Assembly: GCA_032718565.1 (NCBI GenBank)
Contig: JAVGVS010000163.1
Coordinates: 97,501-161,500, forward strand
From: Distichodus sexfasciatus
Taxonomy: Eukaryota; Chordata; Actinopteri; Characiformes; Distichodontidae
DNA length: 64,000 nucleotides
Direction of reading: 5' to 3'
Positions 22,511 through 34,136 of this stretch are shown here, piece by piece. The notes below the pieces were generated by a model. That model worked only from the letters and a program-made list of their open reading frames with translations, had not been told where the DNA came from and did no database searches. Position 1 is the stretch's first letter. Every line of letters starts with the position of its first letter. The translations under genes were made by a program, and so were the position numbers.

Positions 22511-25049
22511 AAATAAAAGTATAACTTTAGGAAGTTACGTTTCCAACAGTAGCCACCAAAAGCGATGCCCTGCATCATTTTCTTAATTCCGGGCCCCAAT
22601 TCCTGCTCCATCGAATGCTCAGATGAAGCAAACCTACGGCTAAAACACTGGCCTTTTATGGCACCTTTGCTCTTTCCCCCGAGCTTCTGAGAGCCCACCT
22701 GATCCCGGGGGCTGTATTTGAGCTCGTAACGTCGGAGCGCAAATGCTGTGAGACGAGGGAATGTCGAGCCGTCGGCGGAAAGGTGCTACGAGACCTGCGC
22801 CCTTAATGGCATCCTGACAAACAGCTGCCTGTCTGCTGGCAAATATTTATTCAGCATGGAAATCTGACATCACCTGGGCTTATCGCTGCATAAACAGCTT
22901 ATGTAAACACGTTTAAGGACGGCCTGCCGCAGGCGGCCAGGTTGCCCGTCGGGAGAATGACTTGTTGTTTTTGCGTCAGTTTTCTTTAAAGAAAGGCGCT
23001 GAGGCGCGGCAAAGCCGGGTTACCGCTCGACCCGTGAGGGCCGCGGAAGGAGGACGGGGCAGCAAGTTGGGGCTGTTAGTATGTTTAAAAGTTTAAATAT
23101 TTGCGCCTTATGCATGCAGTGGAGCAAAACCGTCCTGCTTTTCCGCACATTTCCCCGACTGCGTAAACTGAGCGAAGGTGTAATCCTGCATCACCGTTTT
23201 TGCCGGGACTCTGACTTTGCCGCTGTCCCGGGCCCCTTAAAAGGTAAAGCTCTTTAGCCAGCGTTTAATCTCGCTGCCCTGTCACTTTCATTAAATCTGA
23301 CTTGAACTGGTCACATAAAGGTCATGGGTAACAGTGTCGTACCAGGTTTCATATTTGACGTTAATGGCACAGATGTTGGTGTAAATAGCTCTTTTTGGGG
23401 TGAGTGGGGACGGGGCAAGGGGGCATTAGAGGCCTCACATATTTGTTCCAATAAAGTTCTATCTATATATACACACATACTGTATATACCTATGTATAGT
23501 ACGCAGTCATGAAACGGATACTTCTGAACGCGCATTCCTTGATGCCATGCTCCGAAGGTTGGCGGAATTCCTATTTACACCTCTCTTCATCGTGTCCAAA
23601 TGTGCGTGGCTTTTCTATTTGTGTCCTATCATTGCACGCTAGGATAGAAGGATTGGCGTACATGCAACCTGTAGATACTGCCGGACGCGCTAAACGGAAC
23701 AAGTGTCGCCCACCTTCTGCTCGTCTGATCTTCCCTTTCTCTCCCTCGCCTTCTTCCACCCGGGCACAGATGCTCCATCTCAGTCAAATGGCCTACAAAG
23801 CAAACTCCACCACTCTAATCCTATGTGTAGCCAGCATTAAAAATTGGATTCAGTGGGGATAAGATTGGATTAGGCCCTACTGGACTTACCAAAAAAATGT
23901 AAAAGCTCCATTTATGCCGGAACATAATCTCCTTTCACTCGGCGAGAGCATCAAGCAAGCCAACAGATGCCAGTCACATATAGATATTTGCTGCGCACTT
24001 TTCTTTTCCCCCCGTTTGCCACGGGATTTTTTTCTATATTGCGATTATTTCGTCTCTCGTCTTTCATCCGTATCATCGAGATTCATCACCGTGATAGCCC
24101 CCGCTGGTGACCCCGCCGGACCTGCCGTATGGCAACTTTCGCCCTGCTCCAGAGAGAGAGCCAGTTGGTCGGCTCGGGGGGCCGCAAGCTTTTACGCTGA
24201 TTTCTTCGCCGGTCAGGAGTCGCGTCGGCGTCGGCAAATATTACATCACCTTTTTAACCAAATAATTCAGAGTGCTTTTAAGAAATTACCTCTCCCCAGG
24301 AAACAATCTATAAAGCATCTGTGTCTCAAAAATTCGATGCAATCCGGAGCACAATAATATCAAGAGACTCAAATTATCCCCCCCCCAACCCCACCCACCC
24401 ACCGACCTCTCTCACATAACCATCATTTTATTTGGAGAAAAAAATAAATGTCCTCCTAAGAAATTAAGGACTAAAACGCTCTTTGGGAGGGTTTTACTTT
24501 AAGCAATGAGCACGATGAATATCAGCTTAGCCTCCGACTGCGCCCCTGGGTAAGGATGGAGGGATTTAAAGCATTTTAAGAGGCTCTTCTCCGAAAATTT
24601 CTGTTGCTTTTCCCTTAGCCCTAAGACCCTGTTAAAAGTACCCTGCTGCTCGTGGTGTCGCGGGGCAGATGCCCGGCTGCCATCCGGCCTCCAGCCCCAA
24701 TTTCAGGCACGCTCAAAGAGCTCTTGGGTTACATCTTAATCCTCCGCCTCCCAATATGGCTTCGCATCTGCAGCGCTGGAATTAGGCCGGCACACCCATG
24801 TTGCTGTTCACACATTCTGTCCACTTTCACTAGCACACAGGATAGAAAACATACCTCCGCTGTGGGCTCTTAGATTTGTACTCGTCATGCCTTCGGTTTA
24901 TCCTTTTTGGCACGAACAGGTTTCCCCTTGACAAGATAAATCACCGCTTATTTTCTGCCAAAAAATAAAGTCTGGGTTTGTGCCGTCTTGATTCTTAAAG
25001 GTGAAGTTATATATTTATGGTGTTAAAAATTTGGTCTTAAATTTTTCAG
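22511..25049. other. Unique, repeat-poor region; possible enhancer DNA
   Basis: No coding support (open frames of 117 and 147 codons at 23509 and 23914 lack domains). Position 22790-22930 is a compact stretch with E-box 'acagctgcct', forkhead-like 'atgtaaacacg' and AT-rich cores, as often seen in conserved enhancers. A C-rich run lies at 24378-24405. Nothing else is assigned. Confidence 0.3.
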
Positions 25050-25215
25050 CTCACAGATAGGGTGTTTGCACCTTGATCGGAAGGTCACCAGTAAAGGTAC
25101 CACTGAGGTACTCATGACCAAGTACCATCCCCAAGCACTGCTTCTCGGGTGCTGCCCACGTCAGCTGCCCACTGCTCCTTCACGGATGGGTCAAATGCAG
25201 TTCACTGCGTGCCAC
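25050..25215 (+). mobile_element. tRNA-derived SINE, truncated
   Basis: Keeps the end of the head ('ttgatcggaaggtcaccag') and the body ('accatccccaagcactgctt', 'gctgcccactgctccttcac'), then stops shortly after 'gggtcaaatgcag'. The start of the head is decayed. Confidence 0.65.
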
Positions 25216-27599
25216 GATTAAAGCTGTCTTTCCCTATTTTGGCCACTAGTGGGAGTCTCCATTAAGGAGAACTGTGTTATTGCTCTTCTTGTGGTTAGCC
25301 CGTTACTGACATAATCTTAACATTAATTTAGCAGCTCATAGTTTAATCAGCAGAAGCATCTATAAAGAGCATTTCTCATTTTCACCCTCTTACCCCTTTC
25401 TGCATTTCTCGCACAAAGCAGCAACACATTTTCTATTGCGTCAGCCTAATTCTAGTTCCTAATATCAACCTACGTAGCAAAGCACAACTAGATCAGAAGG
25501 TGAAAGGCCTTGACCCGCAGCAACACGCTTAAAACAAACAGCTTTTACTCTCTCTTTCGCTCTCTCACTCTCCCTAAAAATGTCCCTGGACTCCAGCGAA
25601 GCCCTTAATAATCTGACTCCGCACCATTTAGCAGACTTGCAGCGGCACATGTTTTTGGCTTCGGACGAGAGGTTGCCGGCCGGCCAGAGAAGGCCAGTGG
25701 GGCCAGAGGGGCCAGCTGTCTGAGAGGAACCGGACCCCATGGATCTCTCTCTGGGACCCACCTTCCACCATATGGCGCTCATCCACATCTCAGCACCGGG
25801 GTCATGGGCACAGCAAGGGATCTGCTTTCAGCCGAGGCTCTGGCTGAAAACGCTGCAGGCTAACACCACTAATCTGCCACTAGGCCTTAGTGGGCTGCTG
25901 GATTAAGAGCATCGGGGTGGGCTTTTGGGGGAAGTGGGGGCGGGGGTTAGGTCTGAGCGACTCGGTGGGGGGCCCTTCAGGACAACCAAACATTTACTGT
26001 TTCAAGTTAAAAATGGGAAAAGAAGAGGGAGGGGAAAACGACTCTTGGTTTTTCTCCAAAAACTGGATCAGGAAATGCTGCCAACTTTTGATGATTTCAT
26101 CATATTTACCAGAACCCCTTGAACCCCCTCTGATCTCCAGTATTACAAGCTACAGAATAAATGTAGCTAATTACATCAAAGCTACATCCTCCGACTCCAT
26201 ATTGCAGCTACCAACAGCGTGCTGTGAGGCAATGACACAATGTCAGCTACCTCCCAATACAGTTGATCTCAACTCGTCACCAACAAAAGCGACACGACGA
26301 TGAAACGTCTTTGGTTTCTCTCATGCTGTTGGCGTCTGGCAGGGTTTAGAATAAAAAAACGGGAGCCAACGAAAGGAGAAGGGAAGGAGAGTTTGCAAGA
26401 TGAATAGTGTTTCCATCCAAGCGACCAGGCAGAAGGGGTCATGGGATCTCAGCGTGATTGTAGGTTGAGGTGAAGTTCTGGCCAGAGAGTGGCGTCTTCG
26501 CACAAAGACTTCCTTGTGACCTTGTGGTAAGTGTCTCTCTCTTCCTTTCTTTCTCTGCCTTACATTCTACGGGGTGACAGCAGTCCTGAGACTTTAAGCC
26601 AGCGGATAGACAGAATTTTCCCCCACAGGGACCCCAAAAAGCTGTCTTTCCGTCCGTCTGCTGTACAATGGAGGCGTGCTGGCGAGGTGGGAAAGGAAAA
26701 AGGCATTCTTGGCTACCGAGCTTGAGATCAGTTATCTGCTGGTATCAGACGCATTTTTTGCCCTCCTTGTCTCTTTCCCTCATGAGGGTGGAGCAGGGAG
26801 CGCTTTCATCTTGATGTCAGAACGACTAATTGGTCATATACAAACAGGATACTTTTTCCCAATCCGCCTCTGCTCCCTCGGCCAAGGAATAAACACGGAT
26901 GGATTGATGAATCCTCGCCTTTACGAGCCCTGCTGAAGAAAGTAAGGTGGCTAAACGCTGAGTCAGTAAACAAGCAAAGCTCGACTCGGCTCGGCTGCCA
27001 TCGGATCCATGCCAAGAATCCTCCGATCCCTTCATCCTGACGTCTTCTTACCATCATCAGTCAGCCGGTCAAATGAATCAGGAGCACAGCCCAGCCCAGC
27101 TCGGTGCCACGAGCTTGGAAATGATGGGCACGAGGGCAGATACAAATCTCGCCCCGGGCAACAGGTACTGGGATGGGTGCCACGTCCTTTGAAGCTGATA
27201 TTACACGGAGATTAGTCGTAACAAAGACGGCTAACTTGGTGGTGCATGGAAACCTCGGCTTGTACTTTTTTTGGACAGGGCTCTTTACTCTGCTGATTAA
27301 TTACAGGACCGGTCCCCCTTTTGCTCAGCCCGGTGCGGGTGGGTTCTGTCTTCGTTCAAAAAAAGTCAACCTTCGGTGCCTCTCATCGAGGGCGTGACGG
27401 AGAGATTTTCTGTGATTTGTATGAAGTCGTTAATAGCGTGGCTGAGAGGGAGGGAGCTGAGATCAGGATGCTGGTGATTAGGCTACAGGTAGAGAGAGGG
27501 GCAGCACTTTCATTCCGTTGGGGTCTCTGCTTCATTCTTTTGGATTTAGGATAATGAAGAGAAGACTGTGCCTCTTCTTCTTCAATTTGTTCTTAAGAA
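25216..27599. other. Unique region with one short repeat
   Basis: Position 26195-26245 is a plus-sense copy of the dispersed repeat at 12390 ('ctccgactccatattgcagc', 'gcgtgctgtgaggcaatga'). Overlapping open frames of 60-137 codons have no domains. The region is otherwise repeat-poor. Confidence 0.35.
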
Positions 27600-27716
27600 A
27601 GTTACCATATTTAATCAGCATTCATTCATTCATTCGTTCATTCATTCTTTCATTATCCGAACCGCTTAATCCCATTCGGGTTCGTTGGGGTGACTGGAGC
27701 CTATCCCTGGAACTAC
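27600..27716 (-). repeat. (ATTC)n plus teleost repeat end
   Basis: An interrupted (ATTC)n run is followed by 'tatccgaaccgcttaatccc' and 'ggggtgactggagcctatcc'. In reverse orientation this is the 3' end of the repeat seen at 8229-8385. Confidence 0.6.
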
Positions 27717-28585
27717 GAAATTTGGGTAAGTGTGCTCTTCATCATTGAGAAACAGTCAGAATCTTCACCGGTTGAAGAATGAGGCCCAAAGTGTTTAGGT
27801 AGTGTATTTTTGAGCCATGTATTCGTTCAGCATTAGGACAGCAAAAATAGATGAAGATATCCGCCTCGTCTCTCCTTCCCCAGAGCACATCCCTCTCTCC
27901 AGCTTCCTAAACTCTCTTCCCGAAGACGAGTCTAAAACCATCCAGTTTTTCGTCCTACAGGTCTCAAGCTTCTTTATGTAACGCAAAAGACCTTGTTCTC
28001 TACTTAAGTTGGCATGCCAGAGGGCCTCCATTCGAGCGAGCAACAAGCAGGGAGGCAAACATGTACCTCTCTCCTCCTCCTCCTCCTCCTTCTCCAGCTT
28101 GTTCCTTATTCCGAGATCTCAGCAGCGAAGATTTAAAGACGGATGCCTCCGAGGCAGATGTTTGAAATCCACTCAGACATACTGTAAACATGTCCAGCTC
28201 TCCCTCAGACAGCCTTTCCAGAGACGGTTCCCTACTGACCCCATCTGGCCGCCCGCAGAACTGCGAGCTGAGCTCCACATTCTCGTCCTCGGAGGCAGAG
28301 CGATTTTCCTCCCGTCGCCGTCCCGCTTTCGCCCGGTGCGCCGCTTAATTTCAGCAATTATACAGTTTATTAGTTTTCTTGGTTCAGCACGCCTCGGCGA
28401 ACAGCCACGGCTTGTTGAGCGCGAGTGTCAAGATCGGCAAAGTCCAATCACAGGAATTTGGCTTCCATTAAAAAAAAAAAAAAAAAAGCACTGAAGCAGT
28501 CGGAGTTCCTAATGAGGAGGCTCACACTGAGGCCCGTGTATGTGTAAGTGTGTGTGTGTGTGGGGGGGGGGTTTGTGTTTGTTTT
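27717..28585. other. Unique region, microsatellite at the end
   Basis: No gene. The 161-codon open frame at 28009-28494 runs into an A18 tract and lacks any domain. A (GT)n followed by G10 lies at about 28551-28571. Confidence 0.35.
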
Positions 28586-28711
28586 CTTCTTTAATTGTAT
28601 GAGAATGCATTCGCTTTAGCTGGCAAGCTAATTATGGATTAGTGCTCCATTCTTGCTTCGCAGTGGGAAGGGCCTTAATTGTACACTGAGGAATTAATGG
28701 AAGTGTGTCAA
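28586..28711. other. Candidate conserved non-coding element
   Basis: A repeat-free stretch with several homeodomain cores in close order ('agctaattatggattagtgc', 'ggccttaattgtacac', 'ggaattaatggaag'). No coding potential. Comparison with other fish would be needed. It abuts the duplicated block at 28712. Confidence 0.3.
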
Positions 28712-29206
28712 CAAAGCGGCGGCCAGCAACGCGTACACAAATATTCATAGCAGGAATTTATTTTAGGCACATGTTAACTTGGGTAATATGGGTCAGTCTC
28801 AGGAAACGATTTTGCAACCTGGAAAGTGAGGTGGTGAGACTTTGTGGCATGTCATAGTCAAGGTCAGACCATCCGTTTCTTCTTTGAAACAACAAGCTTA
28901 TTTCAGCGTCTCTTTGGGCCCTATATGACTCATTATTTTGGCTCATTACATAGAAAAGGCGACGATTGATGTCCGTGATGGAGAGAAACCAGAACTACCA
29001 ACATGTATGAAGACGTTACACTCAAATGTGACCCTCCACGGCAAAACCAGTCGCTTGTCGCAAATTTTCAAAATTGAGTTATGTTTTCATGAAAGGGCAT
29101 AAATCAAGCTTCAAAACGATACCTATATGGAATGAATGGGACGACATATGACTGAGATATCAACATTCAAAGGAGTCGGGTTTCTCCTGTCACGCCAAGT
29201 GAGAAA
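28712..29206. repeat. First copy of a 495-bp duplicated block next to a gap
   Basis: This block repeats base for base at 29217-29711 with a constant offset of 505 and only scattered substitutions, for example 'ctcaggaaacg' versus 'ctcagaaaacg' and 'gattgatgtcc' versus 'gattaatgtcc'. It runs straight into the N gap. Its right part (29028-29206) is the start of the GTGACCCTCCAC transposon, cut off by the gap. The arrangement looks like two unmerged contig ends. Confidence 0.9.
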
Positions 29207-29216
29207 NNNNNNNNNN
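29207..29216. other. Assembly gap (10 N)
   Basis: Ten N bases, a placeholder gap of arbitrary size between the two copies of the 495-bp block. Confidence 0.99.
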
Positions 29217-29711
29217 CAAAGCGGCGGCCAGCAACGCGTACACAAATATTCATAGCAGGAATTTATTTTAGGCACATGTTAACTTGGGTAATATGGGTCA
29301 GTCTCAGAAAACGATTTTGCAACCTGGAAAGTGAGGTGGTGAGACTTTGTGGCATGTCATAGTCAAGGTCAGACCATCCGTTTCTTCTTTGAAACAACAA
29401 GCTTATTTCAGCGTCTCTTTGGGCCCTATATGACTCATTATTTTGGCTCATTACATAGAAAAGGCGACGATTAATGTCCGTGATGGAGAGAAACCAGAAC
29501 TACCAACATGTATGAAGACGTTACACTCAAATGTGACCCTCCACGGCAAAACCAGTCGCTTGTCGCAAATTTTCAAAATTGAGTTATGTTTTCATGAAAG
29601 GGCATAAATCAAGCTTCAAAACGATACCTATATGGAATGAATGGGACGACATATGACTGAGATATCAACATTCAAAGGAGTCGGGTTTCTCCTGTCACGC
29701 CAAGTGAGAAA
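29217..29711. repeat. Second copy of the 495-bp duplicated block
   Basis: Matches 28712-29206 without indels. Here the transposon starting at 29533 continues to its right end at 30177, so this copy carries the sequence missing from the first. Confidence 0.9.
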
Positions 29712-30177
29712 CGGAGAAATCTGCCTTTGAAGTTGACTATCGCCGTAGCACTCACAGACGCTTGGTGCGGTCGCGGCTACGTTTGTATTTACGGCAGCCT
29801 ACGCTGCATTCACAGCCACACGGATAGTCTACCTGCGTTAGGTTAACTGAACTCGGGAGACGGAGATGGATTCCGGAGAAATATCTTCACGCTAGTCAAC
29901 CAGTGGATTTAGCGTAAATATTGAAGTAGAGCAGTCAAAACAGAAACTTTTAACATTCTGCTGGAATTGAATTCCTCACCTCAAGAAAGTCACGTTTTTA
30001 GGATGGAAAGGGGAAGTTTTTCAGTGAAATTTATTCACAACAGTACAGTATAGACCTTCCACTGTTTCAAAACACTAAAAACAAAAACCCCAAAATTTTA
30101 CCCCACGCAACATAAACGGTCGTTTTTCTCGGAAACCTCCGTTGCGACAAGCGACTGGTTTTGCCGTGGAGGGTCAC
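29533..30177. mobile_element. GTGACCCTCCAC-ended transposon, copy 3 (full length)
   Basis: 645 bp, ends 'gtgaccctccacggcaaaac' and 'gttttgccgtggagggtcac', with the same interior as 13272-13916. The flanking 4-mers are AAAT (29529-29532) and ATAT (30178-30181), a target duplication with one change. The minus-strand open frame at 30067-30501 begins outside and ends inside the element and is not a gene. Confidence 0.85.
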
Positions 30178-30274
30178 ATATGTGTCTGAAAAAGTTCTGT
30201 CTCTTGCGCCTTTCAAGGTCATACAGTTTAATAAATATGGGCATCGATTCTTGCTTATATCCTCACCAAGGATC

Positions 30275-30325
30275 CTCTGACTGCATCTTGCAGCTGACAA
30301 GAGTGCACTGTGATGCAAGAGCGAG
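30275..30325 (+). repeat. Interspersed repeat, same family as 12390
   Basis: 'ctgactgcatcttgcagctg' and 'gagtgcactgtgatgcaaga' match the family in the opposite orientation to 12390. Confidence 0.5.
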
Positions 30326-30377
30326 GATGGTAGCCTATCAGGAGACACCTCTTCTAGTTCAGTGCCAGTTAGACAGA

Positions 30378-30827
30378 CCCTCCAGGATTTGGTGATGTTA
30401 CGATCACAACTATTACCGCAAAATTCAGCCGATCCCCGCAAATTCATTACTTGTGTGGAATTTTGACCAATTATCGCAACTTTTCCGCAATTTTTGACCA
30501 ATCATTGTCGTTTCCCGCAAAACGTCAAGCCGTACGTGAGCACACGCTTCCTTGTTTGGAAGTTTGGAAGTTTGGAAGACGCAGGAAATGTGTGTGATAT
30601 AAAAAGCCTCACATTTACCTTCAAAAATAACTAAAGGATTAACGGTTAATAAAAATAAGTGGTTTTGTTCGCTTCGTTTTAATGACTTGTTAAAGAAACA
30701 TTCTAAAGGAAGACAAAAACGCACGTTCAGCAGCTTTGACTTGCACCAATTTTTTAGAAAAGCTGCCACAAAATCGGCCAATTTAGACGGTGACAATCTC
30801 CAAAAAGTCCCGCAAAGTTCTGGAGGG
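30378..30827. mobile_element. hAT-like MITE with CCCTCCAG ends
   Basis: About 450 bp between 'ccctccaggatttggtg' and 'cgcaaagttctggaggg'. The outer bases read CAG on the left and CTG on the right, as in hAT elements. The interior has repeated 'ttttgaccaatcattgtc' and 'cgcaatttttgacc' units, and a related interior piece sits at about 34735. Non-coding. Confidence 0.6.
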
Positions 30828-33370
30828 ACTGACTAGAAACTCCTGGAACTCCTTATTAGTAGCCGTGCCACTTTGAAAACGCTGTACCTTTTAAAACGGA
30901 GAGAGCTTATAAATGTGAGTTTGTGTCACGCGCACCTCAAGCCTAACAGCCCACCATCCTGCTCCTTTAAACGCCCTCAAATCACTTTCTTCTTCCAGCA
31001 TCTGCACCGTCAGGGCGTCTGCTGCCAATCCAGCGATCGGTCTTTGCGACCAGCCTCCTCCGTAATGAAATTTGGCTACGGCTGGAGCTGGGTTGTCTCT
31101 TGGCGTGTGACGTATCGCGCACCCTGCTTCCTAAAGGCTAATTAGTAGCAGTTTGCCCTCTGTAATGGCCCTCTATAGCACTCTGGAGGGCGCTGGCAAC
31201 CATTAAAGCGTATGCATTATAAATCGGTCACGTTATGGCTGCGAAAAACCGTGTACTCGCCCCCTCGCCGAGAGTAGAGTGTGACTTTCTGATGACAGTG
31301 TTTTAGTTGATGAGAGAGGGAATAAAGAATTAATCTCGCCAGGAGCCGCTCCAGCCTCGGCCCGATGACTTATTCATGAGCGCCTTCGCCGTTCGCCGAG
31401 GCAGACGTCTCGCCGACTCTAACCGTAGGCCACGAAAGTGCAGCGTGGCCCCAGTCCTTCCCCCGCTTTTAGCGAGGCCCGAATCAACGTCCCCGCCCCG
31501 CTGCAGTCCCCGGCCCGGCCCGTATCGATTGATTAATCACTCTGCCGATGAACTAACAAACACTGACCTTTTGAAGTCCGTGGGGCATTTAGCCCTCCCC
31601 CCAAAAAAAACGAGGGAAAAAAGAGAGAGGGAAGTCTGTTTACTGCATTGATTATTTAATGGAACATCAAGTCCGCGCTTATCACACGGCGTTTTGTCAC
31701 ACGTCGGAGATCGACAGAGTCTCGATACATTGACCTTCTGAGAGATAAGCAAACAACGGCCGTTTACGGCGATGGCCAACGCGGCAGTTATTTTTAAAAG
31801 TGATCCGTTATCAAAACCTATTTTCTGCCGCTTGATATCGATCTTCGGGACGATGAGTACAGACTAAAACATGAAAACTTGAGCGGTGTAATCGTGCTGG
31901 AGATGTACGGTAAGTGCACTCAGAGCTCATTACTTTGTACACCGGCTTCTAACTTTTTTCATGTGCATAATAAACAGTAACCGACATGAAGACAAGGACT
32001 TTTGAGCTTCCAGAAGGGGCTTTGATTCGCCCGTGTCTGCCACGGTTCAGTAGTAGGCCTAAGTGTTGAAAAATGTCGAAAGGGATAAAAGCGTGAAAAG
32101 GTTAAAAAAAAAGGGGGTTGTTTAGAGATGTTTCTGCCAATTCTAGTTTACCTAGCTGTTACATTATGCGCTGTAGTGTTAATGTTACGCTCACATCAGG
32201 AAGGAGTTAGAACCAGTGTCCACCAAACACGTCTTTTTTGTGAACGTGGACGTGCCCGATGACGCTTTTCGTAACTTGGCAACAACAAGCGCAGAGAAAA
32301 GCACAGAGAAAGCGCTTTAGAAGTGAGGTTTTGACCACTCGTTTGGTGGACACAGGCCGTTATCCACAAGAATAGTAATAGCACAGTTCTCTTTAATGGT
32401 GATGCCCCTTGTGCCCAGGATATGCCATGACAGCCTTAATGGTGACGCCCATTAAAGACAGAAATGTATTAACCGCCATCTCCTCAGTGAGCTGAAAATT
32501 TTGAGCTGACTGCACAAGTGAGTTTTAAGGACAAACGTCTTCAGTGCTTTGCAGTTTGTAAAAGCCAAGTTTTGACCATTCTTCTCTCTTTTCGTCCGTA
32601 TAAATCTGCTGTATCTGGTATCGCCGGAGCTGGAAAGTCACACTTCATTCCAGGTTCTGTTGCATCCCCAAAACAGGCCATTGACTGGAAAACACAATTT
32701 TGCCTGTCCCATCTGGACGCTGCGCTTGTGTGTGTGTGTGTGCGTGCATCTGTGTGTGTCTACAAAACCTCGCTTGTCGTCAACTGGACTGGATGCACAA
32801 GAAAAAGGAAACAACGATGTCACCGATCCATACTTTATCTGTGGCCGAGCGTGAGGGAGGTTGGGGGGCGGTGCGGGAGCGCGAGCGGCTTTCTCAATGG
32901 ACGTCAACTAGGTCCAGACAAATAGGAAATGACACGGAACATAATGCACTAACTAGATCCCGCACAGGGCCCGAGTAATGGGTCGTAAATTCAGGAGCCC
33001 CGGAGCAGGGGCTGTCAAAACTCGGCAGTGCACGAATGGCTAATGTTTTTCATCCCTCAACCCCCCCCCTCACCCCTCACAGCTAAACGCAACCAGCCAC
33101 AGCTTCCAACTCAACCCCCCACCCTCCCACTTCTCCTCTCCGCTTGGCTGTTCCGCCCCGCAGTGCGAGTCAGCCAGCCGTGCTAAAGAACGTTTGCTTT
33201 TTAATTAATCACAGCAATACAGCAGCAGGCCAGTGCACAAAAAAACGCTCCGAAACCCCCCCTCATTCAAATCGATGGCACGACCCCCAGCTCCCTGTCG
33301 ATATTTTCCAAAGTGCAAAAAATGCTCAGAGTCACAGTCTGGGTTGACCCAATAATGCCCCCACGCTTTT
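30828..33370. other. Mostly unique intergenic DNA
   Basis: Position 31140-31400 is a repeat-free stretch with 'ggctaattagtagc' and 'agaattaatctcgcc' and may be regulatory. A (TG)n patch lies at 32731-32757. Open frames of 60-135 codons, several overlapping, show no domain. Nothing firm. Confidence 0.35.
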
Positions 33371-33400
33371 GTTTGTTTGTGTGTGTGTGTGTGTGTGTGT
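33371..33400. repeat. (GT)n microsatellite
   Basis: A run of TTTG units leading into an uninterrupted GT run. Confidence 0.9.
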
Positions 33401-33505
33401 TAGGGTTTGGGGGTGGACAACCTAAATGGGGCATTATATCCCAGCACAGATTAGGCCTCAATCTCATGTTGGGCGCAGGTTTTTAGTTCGTGATGTAGAT
33501 CATTT

Positions 33506-34132
33506 GTGACCCTCCACAGAAAAACCAGTCGCTTGTCGCAAAATTGAGTTATGATGTTTGGAAAGGGCATAAATCAAGCTTCAAAACGATACCTATGTGG
33601 AATGAATCGGACGACATGTGACTGAGATATCAACATTCAAAGGAGTCGGGTTTCTCCTGTCACGCCAAGTGAGAAACGGAGAAATCTGCCTTTGAAGTTG
33701 ACTATCGCCGTAGCACTCACAGACGCTTGGTGCGGTCGCGGCTACGTTTGTATTTACGCTAGCCTACGCTGCATTCACAGCCACACGGATAGCCTACCTG
33801 CGTTAGGTTAACTGAACTCGGGAGACGAAGATGGATTCCGGAGAAATATCTTCACGCTAGTCAACCAGTGGATTTAGCGTAAATATTGAAGTAGAGCGGT
33901 CAAAACAGAAACTTTTAACATTCTGCTGGAATTGAATTCCTCACCTCGACAAAGTCACATTTTTAGGATGGAAAGGGTAACGTTTTCAGCGAAATTTATT
34001 CACAACAGTACAGTATAGACCTTCCACTGTTTCACAACACAAAAAACAAAAAATCCAAAATTTTACCCCACGCAACATAAACGCTCGTTTTTCTCGGAAA
34101 CCTCCGTTGCGACGAGCGACGTGGAGGGTCAC
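33506..34132. mobile_element. GTGACCCTCCAC-ended transposon, copy 4
   Basis: 627 bp with a perfect ATTT duplication on both sides (33502-33505 and 34133-34136). The left end is 'gtgaccctccacagaaaaac'. The right end has lost about 10 bp ('gcgac' joins directly to 'gtggagggtcac'), and a deletion removed part of the left sub-terminal region. The interior matches the other copies. Confidence 0.88.
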
Positions 34133-34136
34133 ATTT

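Noticed and set aside
22225..22698. 157-codon open frame on the minus strand
   Set aside because: It overlaps a MITE end and has no recognisable domain.
28758..29451. The same 62-codon protein encoded twice (minus strand)
   Set aside because: The two frames lie in the two copies of the block duplicated around the gap. The repetition is an assembly effect, not a gene pair.
30067..30501. 144-codon open frame on the minus strand
   Set aside because: It joins the right end of a transposon to flanking DNA and MITE sequence. Not a gene.
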